Source: Rheinheimera baltica DSM 14885 | GTDB lineage: Bacteria > Pseudomonadota > Gammaproteobacteria > Enterobacterales > Alteromonadaceae | Direction of reading: 5' to 3' | NCBI RefSeq assembly: GCF_000425345.1 | Contig: NZ_AUDG01000014.1 | Location: 1-64,000, forward strand | Length of the DNA: 64,000 nucleotides | Part shown: in pieces, positions 1-7,582 of the stretch | How positions within the stretch are numbered: position 1 is the first letter of the stretch | Layout: each line of letters starts with the position of its first letter | Made by a program: the position numbers and the translations under genes | The notes under the pieces: model-generated | The model's database searches: none | Seen by the model: only the letters and a program-made list of their open reading frames with translations | What the model was told of the DNA's origin: nothing

Positions 1-217
1 GAATGCCTTTTTTAGACCACAAGTTAAAACGCCGGTAGATGGCGCTCCAATCTCCAAAAGTTTCTGGCACATCGCGCCATGGGCAACCGACCCGCATCCG
101 GTACAAAATGCCTTCGAAAGTATTTCTGTGTTCCGGTTTGTCATAAATGCGGCCTGTTTTAAGCATCAATCTGATTAGCTTTGACCAGCACTCGTCTGTT
201 AACATTGTCCTTGGCAT
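1..217 (-). CDS. IS5-family transposase, N-terminal part (cut by window edge)
   Basis: The minus-strand frame starting at ATG 217 reads MPRTMLTDECWSKLI, then YRMRVGCPWRDVP and FGDWSAIYRRFNLWSKKG. These are the hallmarks of the DUF4096-type N-terminal domain of IS5-family transposases, in which the R-G/V-PWRD-P block and the W-T/S-Y-R-F-W block are conserved. About 72 residues are visible. The DDE catalytic core would lie to the left, outside the window. A nearby upstream ATG at 230 is out of frame, so 217 is the best start. Whether the full transposase is intact cannot be judged here. Confidence 0.85.
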   Translation of the reverse strand, partial: MPRTMLTDECWSKLIRLMLKTGRIYDKPEHRNTFEGILYRMRVGCPWRDVPETFGDWSAIYRRFNLWSKKGI

Positions 218-305
218 GATGGGTTGTCATGGTTAGTTTTTGGCGAAAGTAATTGTACCAGCCCATCATGCTGTCTAATAATCCATCTCGAAAGATCAAC
301 AAGCC
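1..305 (-). mobile_element. IS5-family insertion sequence, one end (rest lies outside the window)
   Basis: The leftward frame in 1-217 is the N-terminus of an IS5-type transposase, so the window opens inside an insertion sequence. I place its end at about 305. Read on the minus strand the terminus begins GGCTTGTTGATC, which looks like an IS terminal inverted repeat, and the next four bases (306-309, CTAG) fit the YTAR target typical of IS5 elements. Just beyond, the frame resumes in the middle of a signal peptide, as expected if the element landed at the start of that gene. The other inverted repeat and the second CTAG copy are outside the window, so the boundary is an inference. Confidence 0.7.
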
Positions 306-715
306 CTAGTCGTTTCACGTTGTTTTTTATAGCATCTATGGTGGTGTCTGGCGCAACCTCTGCCGATATCGCCATCATTGTTAACCCTTCTAATACTGCA
401 GAAATATCCACTGATGACATTAAAAGTTTATTTTCAGGACGACAAAAAAGCTTTTCCAATGGCAAAACAGCATTGTTATTGTCTCTGGAAGAAGACAACC
501 CAACCCGTAGTGAATTTCATGATGCCGTGTTAGGAAAATCAGACGCGCAAATGAAGGCCTATTGGTCCAAGTTATTATTTACCGGAAAAGGGACACCGCC
601 AAAAGAAACGTCAGTGGCAGAGATGCTCGAACTTATTGCCGATAACCCAAACACTATAGGTTATATAGACGCTGCAAGTGTCAACGGTAATGTCAAAGTC
701 ATCGCAACATTCTGA
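224..715 (+). CDS. Small periplasmic PBP-like (phosphate-binding-type) protein, 5' end replaced by IS
   Basis: The protein resembles the small (about 130 residue) domain annotated as phosphate ABC transporter substrate-binding-like. Its landmarks are IIVNP near the mature start, IKSLFSGR, LDDA-type FHDAVLG, QMKAYWSKLLFTGKG-PPKE, and NTIGYIDAA near the end. It is clearly paralogous to the proteins at 4087-4485 and 25178-25585. The signal peptide core (RFTLFFIASMVVSGATSA) is present but its first codons are missing: the frame runs back into the IS end at about 305, and the native ATG should have stood just before codon CGT at 311. Translation could begin at TTG 224 inside the IS, or at ATG 338 with half a signal peptide, so export is doubtful. 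The frame is otherwise open. A porin gene follows after 8 bases, so the two formed an operon. The ligand is unknown; phosphate is only a family-name guess. Confidence 0.7.
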   Translation: MSWLVFGESNCTSPSCCLIIHLERSTSPSRFTLFFIASMVVSGATSADIAIIVNPSNTAEISTDDIKSLFSGRQKSFSNGKTALLLSLEEDNPTRSEFHDAVLGKSDAQMKAYWSKLLFTGKGTPPKETSVAEMLELIADNPNTIGYIDAASVNGNVKVIATF

Positions 716-723
716 GGTACTCT

Positions 724-1968
724 ATGAGAATACTGATCCTTTTATTAATCAGCACCGTGTTAACAGCTTTTAATACACAAGCGGAAATTCGCGTCAGTGG
801 CTACGGCTCTATTGTTGCGGGCAAAGTGATTAGCGGTGATCCTGACCCCAGTGGCGATGTAGAGTTCCAAGTCGATTTTTATGACTATGCCTACTACATC
901 GAAGAGTGGGACTGGGAACAAGAGTCAATGGTTGCACTGCAAATGAGCACCGACATCAGTGATAAAATGACTGCGACCATTCAACTGGTCGCCAAAGGTG
1001 CTGATGAGTGGAAACCAGATGTAGACTGGTTCTATGTTAGCCATGAACTTACTGAGAATAGTACTTTAATGGTAGGTCGGCGCATGCTTCCGATGTACTA
1101 TTTTTCTGAGTATATGGAAGTAGGTTACGCTTACCCATGGATACGCCCACCAGCAAACTTATATTGGTGGGAAATCACTCAGTTTAATGGCGCAACCTAT
1201 CTACATAATTTTTATCTGAATAATTGGTCAGTAGACGTAAGTGTCTTTGGCGGACGTGAAACACAACGCAATATCAAATCTCATGATTTCTGGCGTAATC
1301 GTGGTGGCTACTATTTTCCGCCTGAAGGCACCTACATAGCTGGTACAGCCGATGTAACCTGGAGTGAAATTATGGGGTTAAATGTAGCCGTGTCTAATGA
1401 CTGGCTAGATTTGCGCGCGTCGTACTTCAAAACACACTATTCCACGACTGCCAATGTCATGTTTTTCGATGAGATTGATGTGGACAATGATGGTATCCCT
1501 GATAACGTTATTGAACGACGTACCAATCCGGATGGAACCCCTATTCGGTCAGGTAAATCGTCGCTGACGGACTTTGATCTCAGTTTTATCGGTCTTGGCG
1601 GTAGTATGACGTTTGATTACTTTACTTTCTTATTCGATTACAACTATGTCACGTACGATGACGGCTACGGATCTGAATTTCCAACCTATTATATAAGTGC
1701 GGTATACAACCATGAAACTTGGCAGCCATACATTGGTTTATCCAAAGCTAAATTGGAACTAACAAAGGATTATGAGGGCTTTGGTGTTGGTGATGCTGAA
1801 GAACATCAAATACTTACGTTAGGGCTTCGCTACAACGTAATGAACAACGCTTCACTTAAATTCGAGTGGAATAAGTTTGAAGATCAAGGTGATCGCTCAC
1901 CCTGGTATGATTTTAGCTATCACAACGACGCTACCCTGTTCAGTGTCGCGCTAGATTTTATCTTCTAA
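724..1968 (+). CDS. Outer-membrane porin-like beta-barrel protein
   Basis: A 414-residue protein with a classic signal peptide (about residues 1-20, ending AFNTQA) followed by EIRVSGYGSIVAGK. It has alternating aromatic and polar strands throughout and a terminal strand ending in DFIF, the C-terminal aromatic that the BAM complex recognises. An acidic loop (DVDNDGIPDN, about residue 252 onward) looks like a calcium-binding turn. A GAGG ribosome site precedes the ATG. It resembles the porin at 2934-4076 in size and in shared phrases such as GYAYPW/GYAYAW and VGRRMLP/AGRIGVP, so the two are paralogues. It is the second gene after the PBP-like gene and probably forms a transport or sensing pair with it. 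Because the IS sits upstream of both, expression may have changed. The substrate is unknown. Confidence 0.75.
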   Translation: MRILILLLISTVLTAFNTQAEIRVSGYGSIVAGKVISGDPDPSGDVEFQVDFYDYAYYIEEWDWEQESMVALQMSTDISDKMTATIQLVAKGADEWKPDVDWFYVSHELTENSTLMVGRRMLPMYYFSEYMEVGYAYPWIRPPANLYWWEITQFNGATYLHNFYLNNWSVDVSVFGGRETQRNIKSHDFWRNRGGYYFPPEGTYIAGTADVTWSEIMGLNVAVSNDWLDLRASYFKTHYSTTANVMFFDEIDVDNDGIPDNVIERRTNPDGTPIRSGKSSLTDFDLSFIGLGGSMTFDYFTFLFDYNYVTYDDGYGSEFPTYYISAVYNHETWQPYIGLSKAKLELTKDYEGFGVGDAEEHQILTLGLRYNVMNNASLKFEWNKFEDQGDRSPWYDFSYHNDATLFSVALDFIF

Positions 1969-2075
1969 ACAACGACACATCCGGACCAACTTAGCAGCGC
2001 CGTTAAATCACGGCGCTGCCAAGGTCAAAATCCTGCTACACTAGGCTAAATTCAGTCTTCACAGGCAAAGAATCT

Positions 2076-2630
2076 ATGAGCGACCTGTACAGAAAAGGCA
2101 ATACTTCCCGCGTAACGCTATCGCAATTGATGCTGCCGTCACATTCTAATTTCAGTGGCAAAATTCATGGCGGGCACTTGTTGTCGCTTATGGATCAAAT
2201 CGCGTTTGCCAGTGGCTCTAAATTTAGTGGTAAATACTGCGTTACGGCATCCGTTGACCGGGTAGACTTTCTTAACCCTATTGAAGTTGGCGAACTGGTT
2301 ACGTTAAAGGCGTCCGTTAACTTTGTCGGCAATAGTTCGATGGTGGTTGGTATTCGGGTAGAGGCACAAAACATTCAAACCGGCAAAGTAAAGCACTGCA
2401 ACTCGTCTTACTTCACAATGATCGCCAAAGATGAGCAGGGCAACAATGTGCGGGTACCGCGGCTGATATTAACCAGTAAAGAAGAAATTTTACGATTTGT
2501 GAAAACGACTCAGCGCTTAAAACTGCGCCACAACTATGCCGAATTGTGTGCAGACTTTGACGGCGATATGCATCAAGCAATTCATAATATACAACAGCAC
2601 TTTGAAGTTAAATTTGAACTCCCCAGTTAA
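2076..2630 (+). CDS. Acyl-CoA thioesterase, hotdog fold (YciA/BFIT type)
   Basis: A 184-residue cytoplasmic protein with no signal peptide. It is predicted to hydrolyse acyl-CoA to free fatty acid and CoA. The hotdog signature HGGHLLSLMD lies at residues 31-40, with Asp40 the likely active-site acid of the family, followed by VTASVDRVDFLNPIEVGELV, the typical second strand and turn. The domain ends near residue 130 and a charged helical tail follows, slightly longer than the roughly 130-160 residues usual for YciA. The gene stands alone between the two porin/PBP-like pairs, in the same direction but with its own upstream gap, so a functional link to them is not evident. The exact chain-length preference cannot be read from sequence. 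Confidence 0.85.
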   Translation: MSDLYRKGNTSRVTLSQLMLPSHSNFSGKIHGGHLLSLMDQIAFASGSKFSGKYCVTASVDRVDFLNPIEVGELVTLKASVNFVGNSSMVVGIRVEAQNIQTGKVKHCNSSYFTMIAKDEQGNNVRVPRLILTSKEEILRFVKTTQRLKLRHNYAELCADFDGDMHQAIHNIQQHFEVKFELPS

Positions 2631-2860
2631 CAGCACTTTAATAAATCTGAAATCTTAGCTATACCTAGTTGCAGGTTCTTTAAACTATTCAAGTCAAAAT
2701 AGCTTTCGACGACAGCTGGCCTATTTTTTCAAGAAAAACAGAACGTTAATTTTAAGTTGGCCTTGGGCATGCCCGTTTTATTGCTCTGAGTACTTTTACT
2801 ATCCCAACATATAACCATACCAAGACCCATGTCTCAAATGAAACAAATGTCGCATATGTC

Positions 2861-2888
2861 TTGATGTGTTTAAAAAATGCCCTATACT
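2861..2888 (+). promoter_or_regulatory. Candidate sigma70 promoter of the second porin operon
   Basis: TTGATG at 2861-2866 and TATACT at 2883-2888 are separated by 16 bases and lie 45 bases before the porin ATG. This is the only convincing signal in the 303-base gap 2631-2933. Three ATGTC motifs (about 2830-2860) lie just upstream and could be a regulator site, but I cannot name one. No gene is visible in this gap. Confidence 0.5.
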
Positions 2889-2933
2889 GTGCTCAAATTA
2901 AGTTTCAAATAACACAACCGAACTGAGGTCAAG

Positions 2934-4076
2934 ATGAAAAAAACCTTACTAACCATTGCAATGGTGACTGCATTAAGCACCACCTTTGCACATGCAGACA
3001 CAACGATTAATGGCTTCGCGTCAATAAAAGCGGGGATGACGACATCTTCAGATGAAAGTTTGTATGAATACTCTGATGAACTGGACTTTAAAACCGGCAG
3101 TTTATTTGCACTACAAATTAAATCAGACCTGGGTGAAAAATTATCGGTTACCGGTCAGCTACTTGGTCGAGGCTCAGATGACTTTGATGTCCAGTTTGAA
3201 TGGCTATATCTGTCCTATCAACTTAGCGACAATTTAACCTTGAACGCTGGCCGTATTGGTGTGCCATTTTTTAAATACTCTGATTTTAAAGATGTAGGTT
3301 ATGCCTATGCATGGAATATCGCGCCACAGAGCGTCTATTCGGGTGTAGGCTTTACCAATGTTGAGGGTATTTCATTGTACTACACCACAGCACTGGGTGA
3401 TTTTGACACTTCTATTCAAGTTCTCTATGGTTCGTCGTCAAATAACAATCCAATCTTTGATCAGCCTGCATCAACAGACCAGAACAACGTTGTTTCAGTC
3501 AACGTAGAGTTAAGCCGTGATTGGTATTCGTTCCGTGCAGCCTATGTTCAAGGTGATATTTCTGTAACATCAAACGCTTTTAGTCCATTGACGGCAGCAT
3601 TATTTAACACCAATGTCCCTGGTTTTCAAGCGCTGGCTTCAGAGCTTGATTTTGATGAAGACAAAGGCACTTTTTATGGCGTCGGCGTTACACTTGAACC
3701 TGGCAATTGGAATATTGTATTTGAATACAATGATATAGGCATAGAAAATTCTTTTTACTCAGACAGAACAAACTATTACTTATCAGCAGGCTACAGACTA
3801 GACAACATTCAACCTTATGTTGTGTTCGAACGCGAAGACCATAAAAGTAAAGACAGTATTTATCAGCCTTACATCGATATATTACCACCGCAGTTACTGC
3901 AACCCGTTATCGGTATTGTAGCGGGGCAAGAATTTGATGCAACGACCGTAAGTGCCGGATTACGTTATGATTTTCATCCGTCAGCGGCCTTCAAAGTCCA
4001 ATACAGTTCACAGAACAACAAAACTACCGACAATCGCATTGGCTTGATCACTGTTGGCGTTGATTTAGTATTCTAG
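2934..4076 (+). CDS. Outer-membrane porin-like beta-barrel protein (second copy)
   Basis: A 380-residue protein with a textbook signal peptide (MKKTLLTIAMVTALSTTFAHA) and a mature start DTTINGFASIKAG, like other small gammaproteobacterial porins. It has many amphipathic strands, a terminal strand VGVDLVF with C-terminal Phe, and the motif LTLNAGRIGVPFFKYSD, which parallels the porin at 724-1968. It is followed 10 bases later by a PBP-like gene, so gene order is reversed relative to the first pair (porin first here). The AGGTCAAG stretch before the ATG serves as ribosome site and a good promoter lies upstream. It presumably admits a small solute that the neighbouring periplasmic protein binds. 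This is inference from pairing, and the solute is unknown. Confidence 0.78.
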   Translation: MKKTLLTIAMVTALSTTFAHADTTINGFASIKAGMTTSSDESLYEYSDELDFKTGSLFALQIKSDLGEKLSVTGQLLGRGSDDFDVQFEWLYLSYQLSDNLTLNAGRIGVPFFKYSDFKDVGYAYAWNIAPQSVYSGVGFTNVEGISLYYTTALGDFDTSIQVLYGSSSNNNPIFDQPASTDQNNVVSVNVELSRDWYSFRAAYVQGDISVTSNAFSPLTAALFNTNVPGFQALASELDFDEDKGTFYGVGVTLEPGNWNIVFEYNDIGIENSFYSDRTNYYLSAGYRLDNIQPYVVFEREDHKSKDSIYQPYIDILPPQLLQPVIGIVAGQEFDATTVSAGLRYDFHPSAAFKVQYSSQNNKTTDNRIGLITVGVDLVF

Positions 4077-4086
4077 GAGAAGCAAC

Positions 4087-4485
4087 ATGAAAAAATTAAC
4101 ACTCTTTTTAGCGACAACCAGCATGATGTGTTTTTCAACCATCGCACAGGTAGTCGTTGTGGTAAATCCGGCGATGAATGAAACTATTACTAATGATGAA
4201 ATCGCCCGCATTTATACGGGACGGTCGTCAGCATTGACCCCGGTCAACCTTCGTGATTCCGACACTAAACGGGCAATATTTGATGAAAAAGCAGTGGGTC
4301 GCTCATCTTCACAATTAAAAGCCTATTGGTCAAAGCTGGTTTTCACAGGCAAAGGCAATCCACCAAAAGAGCTAGCCAGCGATGCTGATGTTGTCTCTTT
4401 TGTTGGCTCAAATGAATATGCTATCGGTTACATTGACGCAGCCAATGTAACTGATCAGGTAAAGGTTATACACACAATAAACTGA
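4087..4485 (+). CDS. Small periplasmic PBP-like (phosphate-binding-type) protein, intact copy
   Basis: A 132-residue protein with signal peptide (about 1-20, ending STIAQ) and a single small PBP-like domain: VVVVNPAMN, then EIARIYTGR, QLKAYWSKLVFTGKGNPPKE and YAIGYIDAANV. This is the intact counterpart of the IS-damaged gene at 224-715, sharing the block AYWSKL-FTGKG-PPKE. It is far shorter than PstS (about 320 residues), so it represents only part of a two-lobed binding protein and may act as a single-lobe ligand carrier or sensor. It is co-directional with the porin 10 bases upstream (AGGAGAAGCAAC ribosome site) and is followed by a strong hairpin. Binding of phosphate is not shown by anything in the sequence. 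Confidence 0.75.
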   Translation: MKKLTLFLATTSMMCFSTIAQVVVVVNPAMNETITNDEIARIYTGRSSALTPVNLRDSDTKRAIFDEKAVGRSSSQLKAYWSKLVFTGKGNPPKELASDADVVSFVGSNEYAIGYIDAANVTDQVKVIHTIN

Positions 4486-4492
4486 TAAACGA

Positions 4493-4524
4493 AAAGGTAT
4501 ACCTGTTTTCACGGGTATACCTTT
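4493..4524. terminator. Bidirectional hairpin between the PBP-like gene and ggt
   Basis: AAAGGTATACC (4493-4503) pairs perfectly with GGTATACCTTT (4514-4524) around a 10-base loop. It separates two convergent genes and can serve both directions. Confidence 0.75.
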
Positions 4525-4531
4525 AATCTGT

Positions 4532-6256
4532 CTAGTACCCTGCAGCCTGACCATCTTTACGAGATTCTGACGCACCAATCCAAACGCCGTTTTTATGATC
4601 TCGCATGATAGCCTGATAGCCGCCGTAGCCACCTAAGCCATAACGTACATCATGGCCTTTTTGCATCAGCGCGCGCACAGTGTCATAAGGCACACCACGT
4701 TCCACTTCAGTATAACCCCCGTTCTGCAGATACATCTCGCTACCGTCAGTGGGCTCAGTGCTACCTAAGTGTTGCCAACGTGCCGCGTCACCGGCTTCTT
4801 GCAGGTTCATACCATAGTCGACCATATTAACCAGAATTTGCACATGACCTTGTGGCTGCATTGCACCACCCATGACACCAAAACTGATTAAAGGCTGATT
4901 ATCTTTTGTCACGAAGGCGGGAATAATAGTTTGAAACGGCCGCTTACCGGGGGCATAAACATTGGCGTGCTTTTTATCTAAAGAAAACAATTCGCCACGG
5001 TCCTGAAACACAAAACCTAACCCCGGCACAACAACGCCTGAACCCATACCCCGGTAGTTACTTTGGATCAGTGACACCATGTTGCCGTCTTTATCGGCAG
5101 TGGTCATATAAATGGTATCGCCTTGGTATAACGCCGGATTGCCGGCATCAACCCGTTTTGCCGCCTTTTCACCGATTAACTTTGCGCGTTCACGGCCATA
5201 CTCTGCAGAAATAAGACCGGCAACAGGGGCTTTATTAAAATCTTGATCGGCATAAAATTTTGCCCGGTCTTCAAATGCCAGCTTTTTAGCTTCAATAAGC
5301 CAATGCAGGCTTTGTGGTGTATTAAAACCAGCGGCTTTTAAATCGAAATTTTTCAGAATCTGTAACATTTGCAGTGCTGCAATACCCTGGCCGTTGGGTG
5401 GCAATTCCCATAATGTATAACCTTTGTAGTCTACCCCAACCGGCTCAACCCAGTCAGAGCGGTGTTTGGCAAAGTCGTCATAGCGCAAGTAACCACCATT
5501 CTCGCGCATAAAACTATCAATCTGTTTAGTAAGTTCACCCCGATAAAATGCATCTCGCCCATCTTTCGCTAACATCTTTAATGTATTCGCCAACGCCGGA
5601 TTTTTAAAAATTTCGCCCTTTGCCGGGGCCTTGCCGTTGATGGTAAAAGTACCGATAAAGTCACCAGGTTGTTTGCTTAATACAGGGACACTGCGATCCC
5701 AGTAATAGGCGATTAACTCACTTACCGGAAAACCAGTTTCGGCATAACCAATTGCTGGCTGCAAAATGTCGCGCATTGGCAAACGACCAAATTTGCTGTG
5801 TAGCTCAAACCAGCCATCCACGGCGCCAGGCACACTAATAGGCAGCATGCCGTGTGGCGGCAGGTCTTTACGGCCAAGTTTGTCTAACTCTGCTTGTAGG
5901 GTGTCGTAACTTAAACCTAACGGTGAGCGGCCCGACGCATTTAAACCATGCAGTTTCTGGCTTTTTGCATCCCAGACAATGGCATACAAGTCACCGCCAA
6001 TACCATTGCCCGTTGGTTCCATCAGACCCAGTGCTGCATTCGCCGCAATAGCCGCGTCAATGGCATTGCCACCTTGCTTCATTATATCCAATGCAATTTG
6101 CGTTGCTAACGGCTGGCTGGTTGCGGCCATCGCTGAAGGCGCTATCACTTCGGAGCGGCTGGCGAAATCCTCTCCGGTTATCCGGTCAAAACTGTAGACG
6201 GCACCAGAAAATGCCAGGCTAACGCCTGCAGCAACTGCAACTATAAGGCTTTTCAT
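4532..6256 (-). CDS. ggt: Gamma-glutamyltranspeptidase
   Basis: A 574-residue periplasmic enzyme that cleaves or transfers the gamma-glutamyl group of glutathione and related peptides. As in the family, a proenzyme should self-cleave before Thr381 in GDTIYM, giving large and small subunits; downstream landmarks are ADKDGNMVSLIQSNY and GSGVVVPGLGF. The N-terminal half has MAATSQPLATQIAL and QGGNAIDAAIA, also typical. The start is set at the second Met (MKSLIVAVAAG): GGAG lies 9-10 bases before it, while the first in-frame Met, 12 bases earlier, has no ribosome site. A signal peptide covers about residues 1-22. Total length matches E. coli Ggt. It stands alone and convergent to the PBP-like gene. 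Confidence 0.93.
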   Translation of the reverse strand: MKSLIVAVAAGVSLAFSGAVYSFDRITGEDFASRSEVIAPSAMAATSQPLATQIALDIMKQGGNAIDAAIAANAALGLMEPTGNGIGGDLYAIVWDAKSQKLHGLNASGRSPLGLSYDTLQAELDKLGRKDLPPHGMLPISVPGAVDGWFELHSKFGRLPMRDILQPAIGYAETGFPVSELIAYYWDRSVPVLSKQPGDFIGTFTINGKAPAKGEIFKNPALANTLKMLAKDGRDAFYRGELTKQIDSFMRENGGYLRYDDFAKHRSDWVEPVGVDYKGYTLWELPPNGQGIAALQMLQILKNFDLKAAGFNTPQSLHWLIEAKKLAFEDRAKFYADQDFNKAPVAGLISAEYGRERAKLIGEKAAKRVDAGNPALYQGDTIYMTTADKDGNMVSLIQSNYRGMGSGVVVPGLGFVFQDRGELFSLDKKHANVYAPGKRPFQTIIPAFVTKDNQPLISFGVMGGAMQPQGHVQILVNMVDYGMNLQEAGDAARWQHLGSTEPTDGSEMYLQNGGYTEVERGVPYDTVRALMQKGHDVRYGLGGYGGYQAIMRDHKNGVWIGASESRKDGQAAGY

Positions 6257-6349
6257 TACACACTCCATGCTTTGGGTTTAGTACGACCTTACGCAGACGG
6301 CAATATATCTGCCATCGCTTTACGACCAGACTCATTCTGGTTGCGATGG

Positions 6350-6745
6350 TTATGTCGGCAACGCGTGCAAACTAAGCTGATGTTTTTGCTCTGCAGAGAT
6401 TGGCACAGCAGCGCTTGTGGCGTAGTTAAAGTGCACCATTACCGCGGTGCCCGATACCGTTTTCACGCCGTTCTGCCAGGCTTCTTGGTACACATCAAAC
6501 GAACTATTTCCCATACGGCTGATATAAGTCCGTAGTTCAACTTCAGCGCCGAAGTGGGTTTGTGCATGATAATCGAGCTTAATACTGGCAATAATCAGAG
6601 GCCATTGCTGCAAATTTAGCGCTGGGCTAAAAATTTTAAAAACGTTCTGCCTTGCCCCTTCAAACCAGACAGCAAACACTGTGTTATTGATATGGCCCAG
6701 CGCATCGGTATCAGAAAAACGTGGGTAGAAACATTCGCTAAACAT
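6350..6745 (-). CDS. Acyl-CoA thioesterase, 4HBT/YbgC type
   Basis: A 131-residue cytoplasmic hotdog protein. The N-terminal motif RFSDTDALGHINN (residues 9-21) is the family active-site loop, with Asp14 in the position of the catalytic aspartate of 4-hydroxybenzoyl-CoA thioesterase. SIKLDYHAQTHFGAEVEL is the usual second strand block. Length is normal for YbgC-like enzymes. It is not closely related to the thioesterase at 2076-2630. It lies 71 bases after the PiuC-like gene in the same direction, but the functions do not suggest a common pathway. The acyl substrate is unknown. Confidence 0.85.
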   Translation of the reverse strand: MFSECFYPRFSDTDALGHINNTVFAVWFEGARQNVFKIFSPALNLQQWPLIIASIKLDYHAQTHFGAEVELRTYISRMGNSSFDVYQEAWQNGVKTVSGTAVMVHFNYATSAAVPISAEQKHQLSLHALPT

Positions 6746-6815
6746 AAACAGTTCCCTGAAAAAAACAGGCTGGTATCATGCTTCAGCGTGTTAAGGGATA
6801 CAAGCAGCCTGTTTT

Positions 6816-7496
6816 TTAAGTTTGTGCCCATTGACGTAGCAAATTGTGATATACGCCGGTCAATTGTACAATTTCGTTACTGTCCGCAACTTTTTGTCGC
6901 AACGCTTGAATAGCCATGTCCATATCAAACAACAAACTGCGTTTCTCATCACTGGCAACCATACTTTGAAGCCAAAAAAACGATGCTAGCCGCCTACCAC
7001 GGGTAACCGGGGTAACTTTATGCAAGCTGGTTGACGGGTACAGCACCATATCTCCTGCCGCCAACTTAACCTTATGGGCACCAAAGGTGTCTTCTATTAC
7101 CAGCTCACCACCGTCGTAGTCTTGCGGTTCTGATATAAACAATGTCATCGACAAATCTGTCCGCACCTTTACCGGTGTCCCCGGAACTTGACGAATTGCA
7201 TTATCGACATGCACGCCAAACGACTGCCCACCCTGATAACAGTTAAATAAAGGCGGGAAGATTTTCAATGGCAACGCCGCTGACATAAACAGCTTGTTAC
7301 CAGACAATGCCTGCAACACAAGTTCGCCCAGTTGCAGCGCATCCTGGCTCTGCTCAGGCAGCTGCAAATTGTGTTTAGCCTGTGCTGATTGATACCCGGC
7401 TGTACTGCTTCCATCTGCCCAATCGGCAGCCAGTAATACATCTCTACAGGCCGCAACCTGCGCCTGGTTTAATACTTGTGGAATTTTTAACAGCAT
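6816..7496 (-). CDS. PKHD-type Fe(II)/2-oxoglutarate dioxygenase, PiuC/YbiX family
   Basis: A 226-residue cytoplasmic non-heme iron oxygenase. The iron-binding facial triad is visible as His96-x-Asp98 (GVHVDNA) and His159 (SLHKV), with basic residues at 166-169 (RGRR) in place to bind 2-oxoglutarate. [11 protein letters not shown] and [12 protein letters not shown] are family-typical. PiuC/YbiX proteins are normally encoded next to catecholate-siderophore receptors and are iron-repressed. Here the gene follows the Fiu-like receptor in the same direction, past a hairpin, which matches that context. The substrate of the family is still unclear; a role in handling siderophores taken up by the receptor is the usual proposal. 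Confidence 0.9.
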   Translation of the reverse strand: MLLKIPQVLNQAQVAACRDVLLAADWADGSSTAGYQSAQAKHNLQLPEQSQDALQLGELVLQALSGNKLFMSAALPLKIFPPLFNCYQGGQSFGVHVDNAIRQVPGTPVKVRTDLSMTLFISEPQDYDGGELVIEDTFGAHKVKLAAGDMVLYPSTSLHKVTPVTRGRRLASFFWLQSMVASDEKRSLLFDMDMAIQALRQKVADSNEIVQLTGVYHNLLRQWAQT

Positions 7497-7535
7497 AATG
7501 AGTCCTGTGCAATTTAACCTTACCTAAGGCTAAAA

Positions 7536-7563
7536 GCCCCGCCGGCATTGCTGCTAGCGGGGG
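7536..7563 (-). terminator. Hairpin between the siderophore receptor and the PiuC-like gene
   Basis: Read on the minus strand, CCCCCGC (7563-7557) pairs with GCGGGGC (7542-7536) and is followed by TTTT. It lies after the receptor stop and before the PiuC-like start. It may end most receptor transcripts and let a fraction read through to the dioxygenase. Confidence 0.65.
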
Positions 7564-7582
7564 TCTTTATCTATTTAATTTA

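Noticed and set aside
2829-2861. Repeated ATGTC motifs upstream of the second porin as a Pho box
   Set aside because: The spacing of the repeats is not 11 bases and the half-sites lack CTGTCAT; it cannot support phosphate control of the porin/PBP-like pair.
4532-6268. Longer ggt start at 6268 (MECVMKSL)
   Set aside because: The bases encoding ECV contain the GGAG ribosome site for the ATG at 6256, and the signal peptide starts cleanly at that Met.
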